DNA of 64,000 bases from Chitinophaga oryzae (GCF_012516375.2 NZ_CP051204.2:372001-436000); one strand, 5' to 3'. Counted from the first letter of the stretch, positions 16,047 to 24,752 are shown. The notes: generated from the sequence alone by a model not told the origin. Numbers and translations: made by a program.

Positions 16047-16322
16047 ATGTACATCTACAGAACACTCCATCATCCGGAAGGATGGAAAGGTCTGGCCGAA
16101 TTTGAAATCCGGGACAACCAGATCTTCACTACTGTTCATCATGCCAGCGGTACCCATACACAGCCCTGGTTTGAAATTACCAACGACAAGGTTTATCCGA
16201 CGGTGTATCACCCCAACGGACGCAGTTCTTTCCCTTGGTTTGAAATCAATGGAAGCAGCCTGAAAACGTCGATAAACCATCCGAAAGGGGTACAGGGATT
16301 GCCCTGGTATAAGATACAGTAG
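16047..16322 (+). CDS. Small protein made of four ~23-residue HPxG/PWFEI repeats
   Basis: A 91-residue protein that I cannot assign to a named family. It is almost entirely four tandem copies of a ~23-residue unit. The copies align as YRTLHHPEGWKGLAEFEI, FTTVHHASGTHTQPWFEI, YPTVYHPNGRSSFPWFEI and KTSINHPKGVQGLPWYKI, each followed by three to five polar residues. The consensus is x-T-V-x-H-P-x-G-x(4)-P-W-F-E-I. Alternating strand patterns with W, F and H suggest a small all-beta fold with one unit per blade or strand pair. There is no signal peptide. It converges on the HNH nuclease gene, with a shared terminator between them. The ATG at 16047 is the only sensible start. Confidence 0.75.
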   Translation: MYIYRTLHHPEGWKGLAEFEIRDNQIFTTVHHASGTHTQPWFEITNDKVYPTVYHPNGRSSFPWFEINGSSLKTSINHPKGVQGLPWYKIQ

Positions 16323-16334
16323 GTGTCCTAAAGC

Positions 16335-16361
16335 ATAAGAGGTGCTAAGGGCACCTCTTAT
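16335..16361. terminator. Hairpin terminator between convergent genes
   Basis: An 11-bp perfect stem ATAAGAGGTGC/GCACCTCTTAT with a 5-base loop lies just after the four-repeat protein and overlaps the last codons of the HNH nuclease gene. T-rich sequence follows on both sides, so it may serve both strands. Confidence 0.6.
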
Positions 16362-17449
16362 TCTATTACGTCGTCGAGCTTGAGATAGATCTTCAAAAGG
16401 GCATCTTCTGAAATATCAATGCCTCTGCGTTGCAGCCCTAGTATCCTTTCTCCATAAAACAGGTTAATCAGTTCTTTTTTATAATCATTTTCGCCATGAT
16501 GGAAAGCCCTATGGCAATTGGGACATAACGCAATGATATTTTCTGGAACATCAATGCTATAAGGGAAATTATCCTGCATAGCCATTGGTAGGAAATGATG
16601 CGCTTCAACAAATTGATGTTTGTTCTTCTTGGAGATGAAGGTGGTGTGCGTGGAATCTACCTCGCATCTATATTGTGCACGTCTCAACGCCTCTGAGGAA
16701 ATACTGGGATCTCTTTGCCACTTTGTTGGCGCCCGCGGTATTTTAGATGACCGTGAAATTGGTCCGTCAGAAAGTTGAGCAGGAGTAGCGGTTTGTATGG
16801 CTAGCTGGAAATCTGCTTCTGTGGGCATGACTTTGTGGAGAATATCTGTACCAACTTCCTCTTTCATGGTTTGATAGAGGTTCGTCATCTGGTGAAGGTC
16901 GTTTAACAACATTTGATCGCTGGGCATTTCATCAATGTAGTACACTTTGTGAAAGATCGTTCCATAGATATAGCCTCTCGTTCGTGTTCTTTCCGCTATT
17001 AGGCCTAGCTCGCTTGATGAGAATGAAGTCAACGTGTCGTATTGATTTCTGAGCGCCTGTTGAAGTTTTAGAATAGCTTTTCTACCTTGCTGTGGATAAT
17101 CGTAATATTTTTCAAACTGTGTCCATCCTATTAATAATGTTAGGTAAAACTTGGTCATTTCAGGATCAAACAAATAAACAATATAATACCCTCTTTCGGG
17201 TGAATGTGTGATAGCTTGATCTAGGATACACAAGTTGGGCACTTCTGTCATATTACCTTTTCCCACGGAACCTTTGAAAAGGTATTGAGTAGCGGGCAAA
17301 CCTGACATTTGCTGCAGTAGCGCAGGCAGTTCTTCCGTCATTATTTTAGTAGAACGAAGATGTCCGTAATTTTTATCTGCGGAGTTCTTAACACTATTTT
17401 TCTCTCCAGGATAGATATCGATGAATTCTGAGAATAGTTCTTTTAACAT
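16358..17449 (-). CDS. McrB-N-like (DUF3578) plus HNH modification-dependent endonuclease
   Basis: A 363-residue nuclease with two modules. Residues ~40-190 match the MrcB N-terminal/DUF3578 domain, which in McrB recognises modified cytosine: KGSVGKGNMTEVPNLCILDQ, ITHSPERGYYIVYLFDPEM and FYLTLLIGWTQF are its signature strands. Residues ~265-340 form an HNH domain with the CxxD and C..C zinc-type residues and the catalytic HH in EAHHFLPM, ending NIIALCPNCHRAFHHG. The combination is typical of type IV-like, modification-dependent restriction enzymes that cut incoming methylated or hypermodified phage DNA without a partner methylase, and none is encoded nearby. Target specificity is unknown. A longer leader is not needed; the ATG at 17449 gives a plausible N-terminus. 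Confidence 0.85.
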   Translation of the reverse strand: MLKELFSEFIDIYPGEKNSVKNSADKNYGHLRSTKIMTEELPALLQQMSGLPATQYLFKGSVGKGNMTEVPNLCILDQAITHSPERGYYIVYLFDPEMTKFYLTLLIGWTQFEKYYDYPQQGRKAILKLQQALRNQYDTLTSFSSSELGLIAERTRTRGYIYGTIFHKVYYIDEMPSDQMLLNDLHQMTNLYQTMKEEVGTDILHKVMPTEADFQLAIQTATPAQLSDGPISRSSKIPRAPTKWQRDPSISSEALRRAQYRCEVDSTHTTFISKKNKHQFVEAHHFLPMAMQDNFPYSIDVPENIIALCPNCHRAFHHGENDYKKELINLFYGERILGLQRRGIDISEDALLKIYLKLDDVIE

Positions 17450-17539
17450 GATCCAGGGGTTCTCTTCAATATTACAAAATATTGTCTATACTGATTGCAG
17501 TTTATGCTGCTGCTGCCAGTCAAACAAAAAGCGCAGGTA

Positions 17540-19393
17540 CTACTTATACCCCGCCGCCTGCAACTCAAACAACTCCGCATACTTCCCTCTTTGCTCCAGC
17601 AGCTCTTCATGGCTCCCTATCTCCGCCAGCTGTCCTTTCTCCAGCACCAGTATCCGGTTGGCCATGCGTACGGTAGAGAACCGGTGAGATATCAATACTG
17701 CGGTCCTGTCGCGGGTAAGGTCTGCGAAGCGGAGGAACACGTTGTATTCCGCCCGGGCGTCCAGGGCGGAGGTGGGTTCATCGAGGATCAGCAGCTGTGC
17801 GTCTTTCATATAGGCGCGGGCGAGCGCTATCTTCTGCCATTCGCCGCCGGAGAGATCGATGCCCTGGTTGAAGCGGCGGCCCAGCATCTGTTCGTAGCCG
17901 AGTGGCATTTTTTCGATGAGGGGTTCAGCGAGGCTTTGCCGCGCAGCATCCTGTATGAGCTGATGGTCATGGCTGTGAGTGATATTACCGACGGCAATGT
18001 TCTGGGCGACGGTCATCTGATACCGCTGATAGTCCTGGAAGATAACGCCTACCTGCGTACGTAGTTCTGAAAGGTCGTATTCCCGGAGGTCTACGCCATC
18101 GAGGAGGATACGGCCTTCCACAGGATCGTAGAGGCGTGCCAGCAGCTTCACCAGCGTGGTCTTCCCGGCGCCGTTCTCTCCTACCAGCGCCAGTTTTTCG
18201 CCGGCGTGCAGGGTGAAGTTCAGGTGACGGATAGCCCATTTGTCGGAGTTGTGGTATTTGAAGCCTACATTTTCGAAGGTAAAGCCCTGGCGGATAGGAT
18301 GGGGAAAACGTTTTGGATGCTGCGGTGAGCGCATCTGTGGCTGTATCTCGAAGAAGTCGAAGAGGTCTTTGAGGTACATGGCGCCTTGTGTTACGCTGGA
18401 GAAGCGGATCAGGATGCCCTGGAAGGTGGTGCGCAGCTGCCGGAAGGAGCCGGCGAGGAAGGCGAGGCTACCGATGGTCAGCACGCCGTTGACGGTTTGC
18501 AGGATGATGATCACATACGCGGCGTAGTAGCCGGCGCTGCCCAGCAGGGCGAACAGGGTACCCCAGACGGCATGACGGGATTCGAGGTTCTTTTTATCGT
18601 TGTAGAACTTATCGGAGATCACGCGGAAGCGCTGGATGAGAAAATTGGAGAGATCGAAGACTTTCACTTCTTTGGCGGTTTCGTCGCTGGCGCCGAGGTA
18701 ACGGATATAGTCCAGTTCCCGGCGGTCGGATGTCTGCCCCCAGGTAAGGCGGTAATGCAGGTGGTTGAAATGCGATTCGTTCAGGAACGCCGGGATAACG
18801 GCAACGAGCAGCAGCAGTATCAGCCATGGGTTGAAGACAATCAGGCCGGCGGCCAGAAAGCCCATGGTAATGAGATCCTGCACCTGGCTGAATACCTGCG
18901 ACAGCAGGATAGTACGGCCTATTGTCTGTTGCCGGGCACGTTCCAGCTTGTCATAAAATTCCGAATCTTCAAACTGGTCAAGGTCCAGCGAAGCGGCATG
19001 CTCCATAATTTTAACGGATGTATGGTTGGCCACCAGATCGCCCAACAGGCTGTCAATGAGTGTAATGGCCCTGCTGAGCCCATCGGAGAGGATAGCCAGC
19101 CCGAACTCCAGGGCCACCAGCTGCCACAGGTGTTGTGTGCCATGGTGGGCATGGTCTTTACTGATCAATACCACCTCGTCGATAATGAGTTTGCCTACAT
19201 ACAACAGGGAAAGCGGCATGGCTGACTGGGCAATACGCAGCAGTCCGTTGGTGATGGTTAAGCCGCGGTTGGTCTGCCATACCATCCTGAAAAAGGCAGG
19301 GATATTACGAAGGGCGGCCAGTCTTTCCTGAAAAGTCAGTTTATCTTCCGCAGCCCTTGTTCGTTTCTTGTGCGTTGTGCCATACTTATTCAT
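17540..19393 (-). CDS. ABC transporter, fused permease and ATPase (type IV exporter)
   Basis: A 617-residue half-transporter with an N-terminal membrane domain of about six helices (residues ~45-340) and a C-terminal ATPase. Walker A is LVGENGAGKTTLVKLL, the Q-loop lies in VGVIFQDYQRYQMTVAQNI, the signature is LSGGEWQKIALARAY, and Walker B is LLILDEPTSALDARAEYNV followed by an H-loop in VLISHRFSTVRMA. It should act as a homodimer exporting lipids, peptides or drugs, since both domains are present and no partner half-transporter is adjacent. The substrate cannot be deduced. The N-terminal ~40 residues are charged and cytosolic. The gene stands alone; the 90 bases between it and the nuclease show no promoter. 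Confidence 0.9.
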   Translation of the reverse strand: MNKYGTTHKKRTRAAEDKLTFQERLAALRNIPAFFRMVWQTNRGLTITNGLLRIAQSAMPLSLLYVGKLIIDEVVLISKDHAHHGTQHLWQLVALEFGLAILSDGLSRAITLIDSLLGDLVANHTSVKIMEHAASLDLDQFEDSEFYDKLERARQQTIGRTILLSQVFSQVQDLITMGFLAAGLIVFNPWLILLLLVAVIPAFLNESHFNHLHYRLTWGQTSDRRELDYIRYLGASDETAKEVKVFDLSNFLIQRFRVISDKFYNDKKNLESRHAVWGTLFALLGSAGYYAAYVIIILQTVNGVLTIGSLAFLAGSFRQLRTTFQGILIRFSSVTQGAMYLKDLFDFFEIQPQMRSPQHPKRFPHPIRQGFTFENVGFKYHNSDKWAIRHLNFTLHAGEKLALVGENGAGKTTLVKLLARLYDPVEGRILLDGVDLREYDLSELRTQVGVIFQDYQRYQMTVAQNIAVGNITHSHDHQLIQDAARQSLAEPLIEKMPLGYEQMLGRRFNQGIDLSGGEWQKIALARAYMKDAQLLILDEPTSALDARAEYNVFLRFADLTRDRTAVLISHRFSTVRMANRILVLEKGQLAEIGSHEELLEQRGKYAELFELQAAGYK

Positions 19394-19441
19394 GGTATTA
19401 ATTTACGGAAAAATGCCATGCGAAACCGGTGACCAATTCCC

Positions 19442-19449
19442 TATATTTG
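19442..19449 (+). promoter_or_regulatory. -7 promoter box TATATTTG
   Basis: A perfect TAnnTTTG match ten bases upstream of the 40-codon ORF at 19459. RNA starting at the normal distance would begin almost at the ATG, giving a nearly leaderless message. No good TTG was seen at -33. Confidence 0.45.
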
Positions 19450-19458
19450 CCCCTGAGA

Positions 19459-19581
19459 ATGCAAAATCTGATCTACATGGTAGTACTTGTTCTTGTTGCG
19501 GCCGCGGCCGTTGTGTTGGTGGCAGGCGCGGTAACCGCCATTAATCTGCAGTCCGCACAGTGGGCTTCTTCCGAAGATTAA
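19459..19581 (+). CDS. 40-residue single-span membrane peptide
   Basis: A short ORF from ATG 19459 to TAA 19581. The N-terminal three quarters is one hydrophobic helix rich in Val and Ala (VVLVLVAAAAVVLVAGAV, residues 8-25), and the tail is short and polar (LQSAQWASSED). It has a perfect -7 box directly upstream and a terminator about 24 bases downstream, so it looks like a complete small gene. Such single-span peptides often modulate membrane proteins; the ABC exporter gene diverges from it. The function is unknown. Confidence 0.5.
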   Translation: MQNLIYMVVLVLVAAAAVVLVAGAVTAINLQSAQWASSED

Positions 19582-19604
19582 TTACCTGCTTACTTTTTGT
19601 AATC

Positions 19605-19635
19605 GCCGCCCTCTAATAGGGGGATGCGGCTTTTT
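19605..19635 (+). terminator. Rho-independent terminator
   Basis: The stem GCCGC/GCGGC, extended by a CCTC/GGGG segment with a two-base bulge, is followed by TTTTT. It would end the transcript of the 40-codon membrane peptide before the GT87-like gene. Confidence 0.6.
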
Positions 19636-19673
19636 GCTGCGTCATATCAGCATATATAGTATTTAGACCTACG

Positions 19674-20900
19674 ATGAACTACACGGCTGTACAGCATAAA
19701 CGCAACCTGCTGACTTATTTGGGAGAAAAGGAATGGCTGATCATGTTCCTTTGGTTTGGACTGGCTTTTATTGGTGCTATTACGGAAATATCCCGGGGTA
19801 ATATCAATAACTTCCTCATTTTCAAGAACGTATTCTTTCATCTCATACATCAGCAACCACTTTATATCGAGTATCCGCAGGAATACTACGATGTGAACCT
19901 GTATGGACCGGTATTCAGCCTTGTCATCGCGCCTTTCGCCGGACTGGAAACGAAAGTCGGCGCCATGTTATGGGCAATGGCCGGCGCCGGTGTATTGTAT
20001 TATGCTATTCGCCAGCTGCCGCTCAACAGGATACAGCAAAACATTATCCTGCTGCTCTGTACCCAGGAACTGATGGGCGCCAGCGGATGGTTCCAGATGA
20101 ACCAGTTCATCGGCGCCTTTATTATCCTGACTTTCGCCAGTATTGTAAAAGGGAAGGATATGATGGCGGCATTCCTGATAGTACTGGGAACGCTGACGAA
20201 GATTTACGGCGTTGTGGGACTGGCATTCTTCTTTTTCAGCAGCAACCCAAGACGGTTGATTGGCGGCTTGTTCCTTTGGGGAGCTATCCTGTTTGCTGCA
20301 CCTATGCTGCTTTCCAGCCCACAGTATGTTATTAACTGTTATTTTGAATGGTATGCCGCCCTGGTGCACAAGAATACGCTGAACGAGGCTACCACCACCA
20401 TCTTCCAGAATATATCCGCCGGAGGCTTTATCCAGCGCGTGCTCCACCTGCCTGCGCTGAATCATAATTATGTGCTGGTCCCTGCAGTATTGATTTTCCT
20501 GGCACAATACATCCGGCTGCCCTATCGCTATAATTCCCGCTACCGGCTGTATATGCTCTGTTCCGTGCTAATGTTCCCGGTATTATTCAGCAGCAGCTCA
20601 GAATCACCAACTTACATTATTGCTATACCGGCTATCTGTATCTGGTATGTGATGCAGCCTATCACCCGCGCGACCAATATCTTCCTGTTTTTCGCCATCC
20701 TGCTGGTGAGCTTCTCCCATTCAGACCTCGTCACACCGTGGGTACGGAAAAACGTTGCTGTGCCCTATGCGCTGAAAGCCCTGCCCTGCCTTGTACTGTG
20801 GCTGATGATCGCATGGGAAATTCTTACCAAACAGTTCCTGAAGAAGCTGGAAAAGCCGGAAGCAGCTGCTCCTGTACTGGAACCCGCCGGGCAACTTTAA
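19674..20900 (+). CDS. GT87/DUF2029-like integral membrane glycosyltransferase
   Basis: A 408-residue polytopic membrane protein with about ten hydrophobic helices. The layout fits the GT87 (DUF2029) mannosyltransferase-like group: a first helix, then a loop with NINNFLIFKNVFFHLIHQQP and YDVNLYGPVFSLVIAPF, which contains the acidic/Tyr-Gly-P region of the family, and later TKIYGVVGLAFFF. Such enzymes use a polyprenyl-phosphate sugar on the outer face of the inner membrane to extend glycans. The C-terminal tail is polar (KKLEKPEAAAPVLEPAGQL). The donor and acceptor are unknown. A strong terminator follows immediately. Confidence 0.75.
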   Translation: MNYTAVQHKRNLLTYLGEKEWLIMFLWFGLAFIGAITEISRGNINNFLIFKNVFFHLIHQQPLYIEYPQEYYDVNLYGPVFSLVIAPFAGLETKVGAMLWAMAGAGVLYYAIRQLPLNRIQQNIILLLCTQELMGASGWFQMNQFIGAFIILTFASIVKGKDMMAAFLIVLGTLTKIYGVVGLAFFFFSSNPRRLIGGLFLWGAILFAAPMLLSSPQYVINCYFEWYAALVHKNTLNEATTTIFQNISAGGFIQRVLHLPALNHNYVLVPAVLIFLAQYIRLPYRYNSRYRLYMLCSVLMFPVLFSSSSESPTYIIAIPAICIWYVMQPITRATNIFLFFAILLVSFSHSDLVTPWVRKNVAVPYALKALPCLVLWLMIAWEILTKQFLKKLEKPEAAAPVLEPAGQL

Positions 20901-20908
20901 GTCTCCAT

Positions 20909-20950
20909 CCGGAAAACGGCGTTTACCATGTCCGTTTTCCGGCTGCTTTT
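20909..20950 (+). terminator. Rho-independent terminator of the GT87-like gene
   Basis: An 11-bp perfect stem CCGGAAAACGG/CCGTTTTCCGG (20909-20919 with 20932-20942) is followed by CTGCTTTTTT, nine bases after the stop codon. Confidence 0.9.
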
Positions 20951-20968
20951 TTAAAAACTGATTCCCTG

Positions 20969-21148
20969 CCTCCGCTTCCACTCGAGCCTCCGCCTCCATT
21001 CAAGCCTCCACTTCCACTCAAGCTTCCGCCTCCACTCAAGCCTCCGCTTCCACTCGAGCTTCCACCTTCACTCGAACCTCCGCTGTTACTCAATCCTCTG
21101 CTTTTACCCGAACCTCCGCCCCCACTCAATCCTCCGCTTTCACTCGGG
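20969..21148. repeat. 18-bp minisatellite, ten copies
   Basis: Ten consecutive 18-bp units with consensus CCTCCGCTTCCACTCRAG, starting at 20969 and exactly in register to 21148, then a C-rich tail. The early copies differ at one to three sites and the later ones at more, so the array is of mixed age. It lies between the GT87 terminator and the GH92 gene and is purine/pyrimidine biased (C/T-rich on the plus strand). The unit is a multiple of three, so both strands stay open: plus reads Pro/Leu-rich hexapeptides and minus reads Gly/Ser-rich hexapeptides. Neither frame has a convincing start or neighbour, so I treat it as non-coding. Confidence 0.9.
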
Positions 21149-21264
21149 CCTCCCCCGCCCCGTTTCTACCTCTCCTCCCTCTCTACAATAACCTGCCATT
21201 CACAAAAAAAGTGCTTGAAAAGTTGTTCCGACCGCGTATATTAGCTTGCTAAAAGGATTTAGTT

Positions 21265-23556
21265 ATGAATATGGGATTTAGGATCGGTGGCGCACTGGCC
21301 TTGTCGGCCCTGATGCTGCAAGGCACGCAGGTGTCAGCACAGGCCAAAAAGGCTAAAGCCGCTGAAGGTTTCATCGAAAGCAGCGCGGTAGCGGCGGTAG
21401 ACCCTTACATTGGCTCCGGCGGCCATGGCCACGTATTTGTAGGCGCCAGCGTGCCTTATGGCGCGGTACAGGTAGGCCCTACCAATATCGTAAAGGGCTG
21501 GGACTGGTGCTCCGGCTACCACTACTCTGACAGCGTTGTCATCGGTTTCTCTCAGATGCACCTGAGCGGCACCGGCATCGGCGACCTCGGCGACGTGCTG
21601 ATCATGCCCTACACCGGAAAAATCCGTACTAACCGCGGTACCCAGGAAAATCCTACATCCGGCTATGGCTCCCACTATTCACATGCCCGCGAACAAGCCA
21701 GACCCGGCTACTACCGGGTAAAACTGGACGACTACAACATCGACGTGGAACTCACTGCCGCTGAAAGAGTGGCGCTGCATAAATACACCTTCCCGAAAAA
21801 CGAACCAGCCAACATTATCATCGACCTGAAGGAAGGTATCGGCTGGGACGCTCCGGTGGAAACATTCATCCGCAAAGTAGACGACTATACCCTCGAAGGT
21901 TACCGCTACTCCAAAGGATGGGCGGAAGACCAGCGCGTATGGTTCACCATTAAATCCAATGTGCCGGTAAAACAATTCCAGGTATTCGAAGGAGATACAA
22001 AACAGGAAGGCGTCTCCCTGAAAGGAAAAGCTGTAAAAGGCGTGATCTCCTTTGCAAAATCACCGGGACAGGTCATGCTGAAAGTGGGTATCTCCCCTGT
22101 CAGCAGCGCCAACGCACTGGCTAACATCAACGCGGAAATGCCAGGCTGGAACTTCACCCGGGTGGTGAACAGCGCCAACGCCAAGTGGGACAAGGAACTG
22201 TCTAAAGTAGACATCCAGACAAAAGACGATGCGGCCCGCCGTGTATTCTACACCGCCCTCTATCACACGATGATAGATCCTGCCCTCTTCAACGATCACG
22301 ACGGCAGCTACCGCGGCACCGATAAAAAAGTATATCCCAACCCGGGCTTCGATAACTATTCCGTTTTCTCCCTGTGGGATATCTACCGCTCTGCTGCGCC
22401 GCTGAGCACCATCCTGCATCCGGAAAAAGTGAACAGCTTCGTAAACTCCATGATCACCATACACAAACAACAGGGCAAACTGCCGGTATGGCCGCTCATG
22501 GGCAGCGAAACCAACTGTATGGTAGGATATCATGGCGTACCCCCTATCGTGGACGCCTATCTGAAAGGATTCACCGGCTTTAACGCTGAAGATGCCTTCG
22601 AAGCCATGAAAGCCACTTCCATGCGCGACGACCTCGGCGTGAAATACGTAAAAGAAAGAGGTTACATCCCTGCGGATAAAGAATACGAATCTGTGTCCAA
22701 AGCCCTCGAATACGCGATCGACGACTGGTGTATCGCTGCCATGGCTAAAAAAATGGGCAAACAGGAAGACTACGAATACTATAAAAAACGTGCTGCCTAC
22801 TATAAAAACTACTTCGACAGCACCATTAAATTTGTACGGCCGCGCATAAGCGACGGCAGCTTCAAAACACCTTACGATCCGTTCAACTCCATCCATGAGA
22901 AAGGCGACTTCACAGAAGGCAACGGCTGGCAATACACCTGGCTGGTACCGCAGGACGTGGAAGGACTGATCAGCCTGATGGGCGGCGATGAAGCTTTCAC
23001 CCGCAAACTGGACAGCCTCTTTACGGCCAAAGGCGATATGGGCGCGCAGGCATCCAACGATATCTCCGGCCTGATCGGCATGTACGCGCATGGTAATGAA
23101 CCCAGCCATCACGTTACCTACATGTACGCTTTTGCAGGTAACCAGTGGAAAACCGCGGAGAAAGTAAGACAGGTGATGAAAGACTTTTACTTCGATCAGC
23201 CGGAAGGCCTGGCAGGCAATGAAGATTGCGGCGCGATGTCCTCATGGTATGTGTTCTCCTCGCTGGGCTTCTACCCGGTAAACCCCGCCAATGGCGTGTA
23301 TGTACTGGGCAGCCCGCTGTTCGATAAGGCAACGGTAAAACTGGAAGGCGGTAAGACCTTCACAGTACAAACGATCAACAATAGCAAGGAAAATATCTAT
23401 ATCCAAAACGTTACCATTAACGGTAAGCCATATACGAAGAGCTTTATCACCCACCAGGACCTCCTAAAAGGCGGTACCATGGTAGTGACAATGGGTAACA
23501 AACCGAATGTCAATTTTGGTAAGGCAGTAGCAGACAGGCCTGCCAACGAGTTGTAA
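21265..23556 (+). CDS. GH92 family alpha-mannosidase, secreted
   Basis: A 763-residue exo-acting, calcium-dependent alpha-mannosidase of glycoside hydrolase family 92, which trims mannose from host N-glycans, yeast mannan or self glycans. A signal peptide (ALALSALMLQGTQVSAQ) directs export. The N-terminal beta-sandwich begins VDPYIGSGGHGHVFVGA, and GAVQVGPTNIVKGWDWCSGYHYSD is a strong family block. The catalytic (alpha/alpha)6 domain has FSLWDIYRSAAPL, GNEPSHHVTYMYAFAG and AGNEDCGAMSSWYVFSSLGFYPV, which supply the acid/base and calcium ligands. The length is normal. It stands alone, with no SusC/D pair, so it is not part of a typical polysaccharide utilisation locus here. Confidence 0.95.
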   Translation: MNMGFRIGGALALSALMLQGTQVSAQAKKAKAAEGFIESSAVAAVDPYIGSGGHGHVFVGASVPYGAVQVGPTNIVKGWDWCSGYHYSDSVVIGFSQMHLSGTGIGDLGDVLIMPYTGKIRTNRGTQENPTSGYGSHYSHAREQARPGYYRVKLDDYNIDVELTAAERVALHKYTFPKNEPANIIIDLKEGIGWDAPVETFIRKVDDYTLEGYRYSKGWAEDQRVWFTIKSNVPVKQFQVFEGDTKQEGVSLKGKAVKGVISFAKSPGQVMLKVGISPVSSANALANINAEMPGWNFTRVVNSANAKWDKELSKVDIQTKDDAARRVFYTALYHTMIDPALFNDHDGSYRGTDKKVYPNPGFDNYSVFSLWDIYRSAAPLSTILHPEKVNSFVNSMITIHKQQGKLPVWPLMGSETNCMVGYHGVPPIVDAYLKGFTGFNAEDAFEAMKATSMRDDLGVKYVKERGYIPADKEYESVSKALEYAIDDWCIAAMAKKMGKQEDYEYYKKRAAYYKNYFDSTIKFVRPRISDGSFKTPYDPFNSIHEKGDFTEGNGWQYTWLVPQDVEGLISLMGGDEAFTRKLDSLFTAKGDMGAQASNDISGLIGMYAHGNEPSHHVTYMYAFAGNQWKTAEKVRQVMKDFYFDQPEGLAGNEDCGAMSSWYVFSSLGFYPVNPANGVYVLGSPLFDKATVKLEGGKTFTVQTINNSKENIYIQNVTINGKPYTKSFITHQDLLKGGTMVVTMGNKPNVNFGKAVADRPANEL

Positions 23557-23570
23557 ATTTTGTCATGTGA

Positions 23571-23655
23571 AAATTTGGGTATTTAGGAATTTAGCTATTA
23601 AAAACAAGCCGAAACAACATGGCACTAAATAGCTAAATACCTAATACCCAAATTT
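23571..23655. repeat. Long inverted repeat between convergent genes
   Basis: Two ~29-base arms, 23571-23599 and 23627-23655, pair with only a few mismatches around a 27-base loop. The arms contain AAATTTGGGTATT and ATTTAGGAATTT. It lies between the GH92 gene and the convergent GH-like gene and probably terminates transcription from both. The 12-mer ATTTAGGAATTT recurs in the element at 62948-63039. Confidence 0.75.
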
Positions 23656-23661
23656 CTAAAT

Positions 23662-24747
23662 TTACACGCTTTCTCCCAGTACCCTTAGTACTTCAGGCGT
23701 CATATCCCCGAAAATAGAGACCCCCGCGGCGCCATTGTCTATGGCCAGTTTCACCGCTTCGCGCAGATCATTGTAGTTATTATTGAAGTCAGGCAGGAAT
23801 AAGCCTGCATACAATGGAAACGCTCCATGCAGGGTTTTAACGCCTTCTGCTACCGCATCCCCTATCCAGGTGATGTTTTCCCAGTAAAACCCATGATAGA
23901 TCATCGGCATAACGGCGTTCAGCGGCCAGTTGGTCCAATCCTGCCGCACAATGCGTTTGGCTATCTCCGGTGTGGGAAATACCGCGGCGGAAATAGGCTT
24001 TTTATGTTGTTGGGCTACCTGTGCCAGGTTCTTTACCACGTTGGTAATCCGGTCATAGCGGAACTTCCGCCAGGAAGGACTTTGGTCCGGATGCGCTATC
24101 TCCAGCGGATCCTTGCCATATGCGGTTTTATAAGCACTGCGGCAATCGTTGCAGTAACAGAAATCGTATTCCGGCAGTTCTTTCGACTGATCAATACCAT
24201 ATTTACTCCAAAGGTTCACCGGCAGAATAACATCGCAAAAACGAACATAGTCGAGGTGGATACCATCTACATAATTCTTAGACAATGCCTGTTCCACCTG
24301 CGATTTCAGATAGTTGATCACTTCCGGTTTGCTGGGACACAACCAGCGGTAGTAGTCCACATACGGCGGATGGTCGGAGCAGGACTCGCCCTTGCGGTTC
24401 ACCGCATACCATTCCGGATGACTGGCCAGCAGCTCTTTTTCGCCCCGGTTCATGGTCCACATCCAGCGATGCGCCTTTATGCCGGCAGCTTTGGCCGCCC
24501 TGAAATGTACTTCGCTGTCCGCTTCAAAGAAGAGGTCCGTAATGCCTGCTTTACGATACGTGGCATAACGTTTTGCCAGATCGGCTGCTTTCTCCCTGGG
24601 ATCCGGATTGATCCAGACACGGTGCTGTACACCTGTTTTTTCCATGGACTGCGGCTTCTCTGCGGTGCCCGCCAGCGCGGGCAGCGACGGTTTTGCTAAT
24701 GCCAGCCCGCTGAGTCCCAATGCTTTGATGAAATTACGTTTATTCAT
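23662..24747 (-). CDS. Secreted glycoside-hydrolase-like TIM-barrel protein
   Basis: A 361-residue protein with a Tat-like signal (NKRNFIKALGLSGLALA). It resembles the GHL10/family-10-like group of hypothetical glycosidases. Conserved strands are VWINPDPREKAADLAKRY, AGITDLFFEADSE, GIKAHRWMWTMNRG and YVDGIHLDYVRFCD, in which the aspartate after HL is the likely catalytic residue. NAVMPMIYHGFYW and GAAGVSIFGDMTPEV complete the barrel. A CxxC pair (YCNDCRSAY) may bind metal. It starts five bases after the CBM9-like gene ends, so the two are co-transcribed and may act on the same glycan. The substrate is unknown. Confidence 0.8.
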   Translation of the reverse strand: MNKRNFIKALGLSGLALAKPSLPALAGTAEKPQSMEKTGVQHRVWINPDPREKAADLAKRYATYRKAGITDLFFEADSEVHFRAAKAAGIKAHRWMWTMNRGEKELLASHPEWYAVNRKGESCSDHPPYVDYYRWLCPSKPEVINYLKSQVEQALSKNYVDGIHLDYVRFCDVILPVNLWSKYGIDQSKELPEYDFCYCNDCRSAYKTAYGKDPLEIAHPDQSPSWRKFRYDRITNVVKNLAQVAQQHKKPISAAVFPTPEIAKRIVRQDWTNWPLNAVMPMIYHGFYWENITWIGDAVAEGVKTLHGAFPLYAGLFLPDFNNNYNDLREAVKLAIDNGAAGVSIFGDMTPEVLRVLGESV

Positions 24748-24752
24748 AAGCG

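Noticed and set aside
20738..21244. Pro/Leu-rich and Gly/Ser-rich open frames over the 18-bp repeat
   Set aside because: They arise because the unit length is a multiple of three; they have no plausible start, the plus-strand frame overlaps the GT87 gene, and their composition is only repeat.
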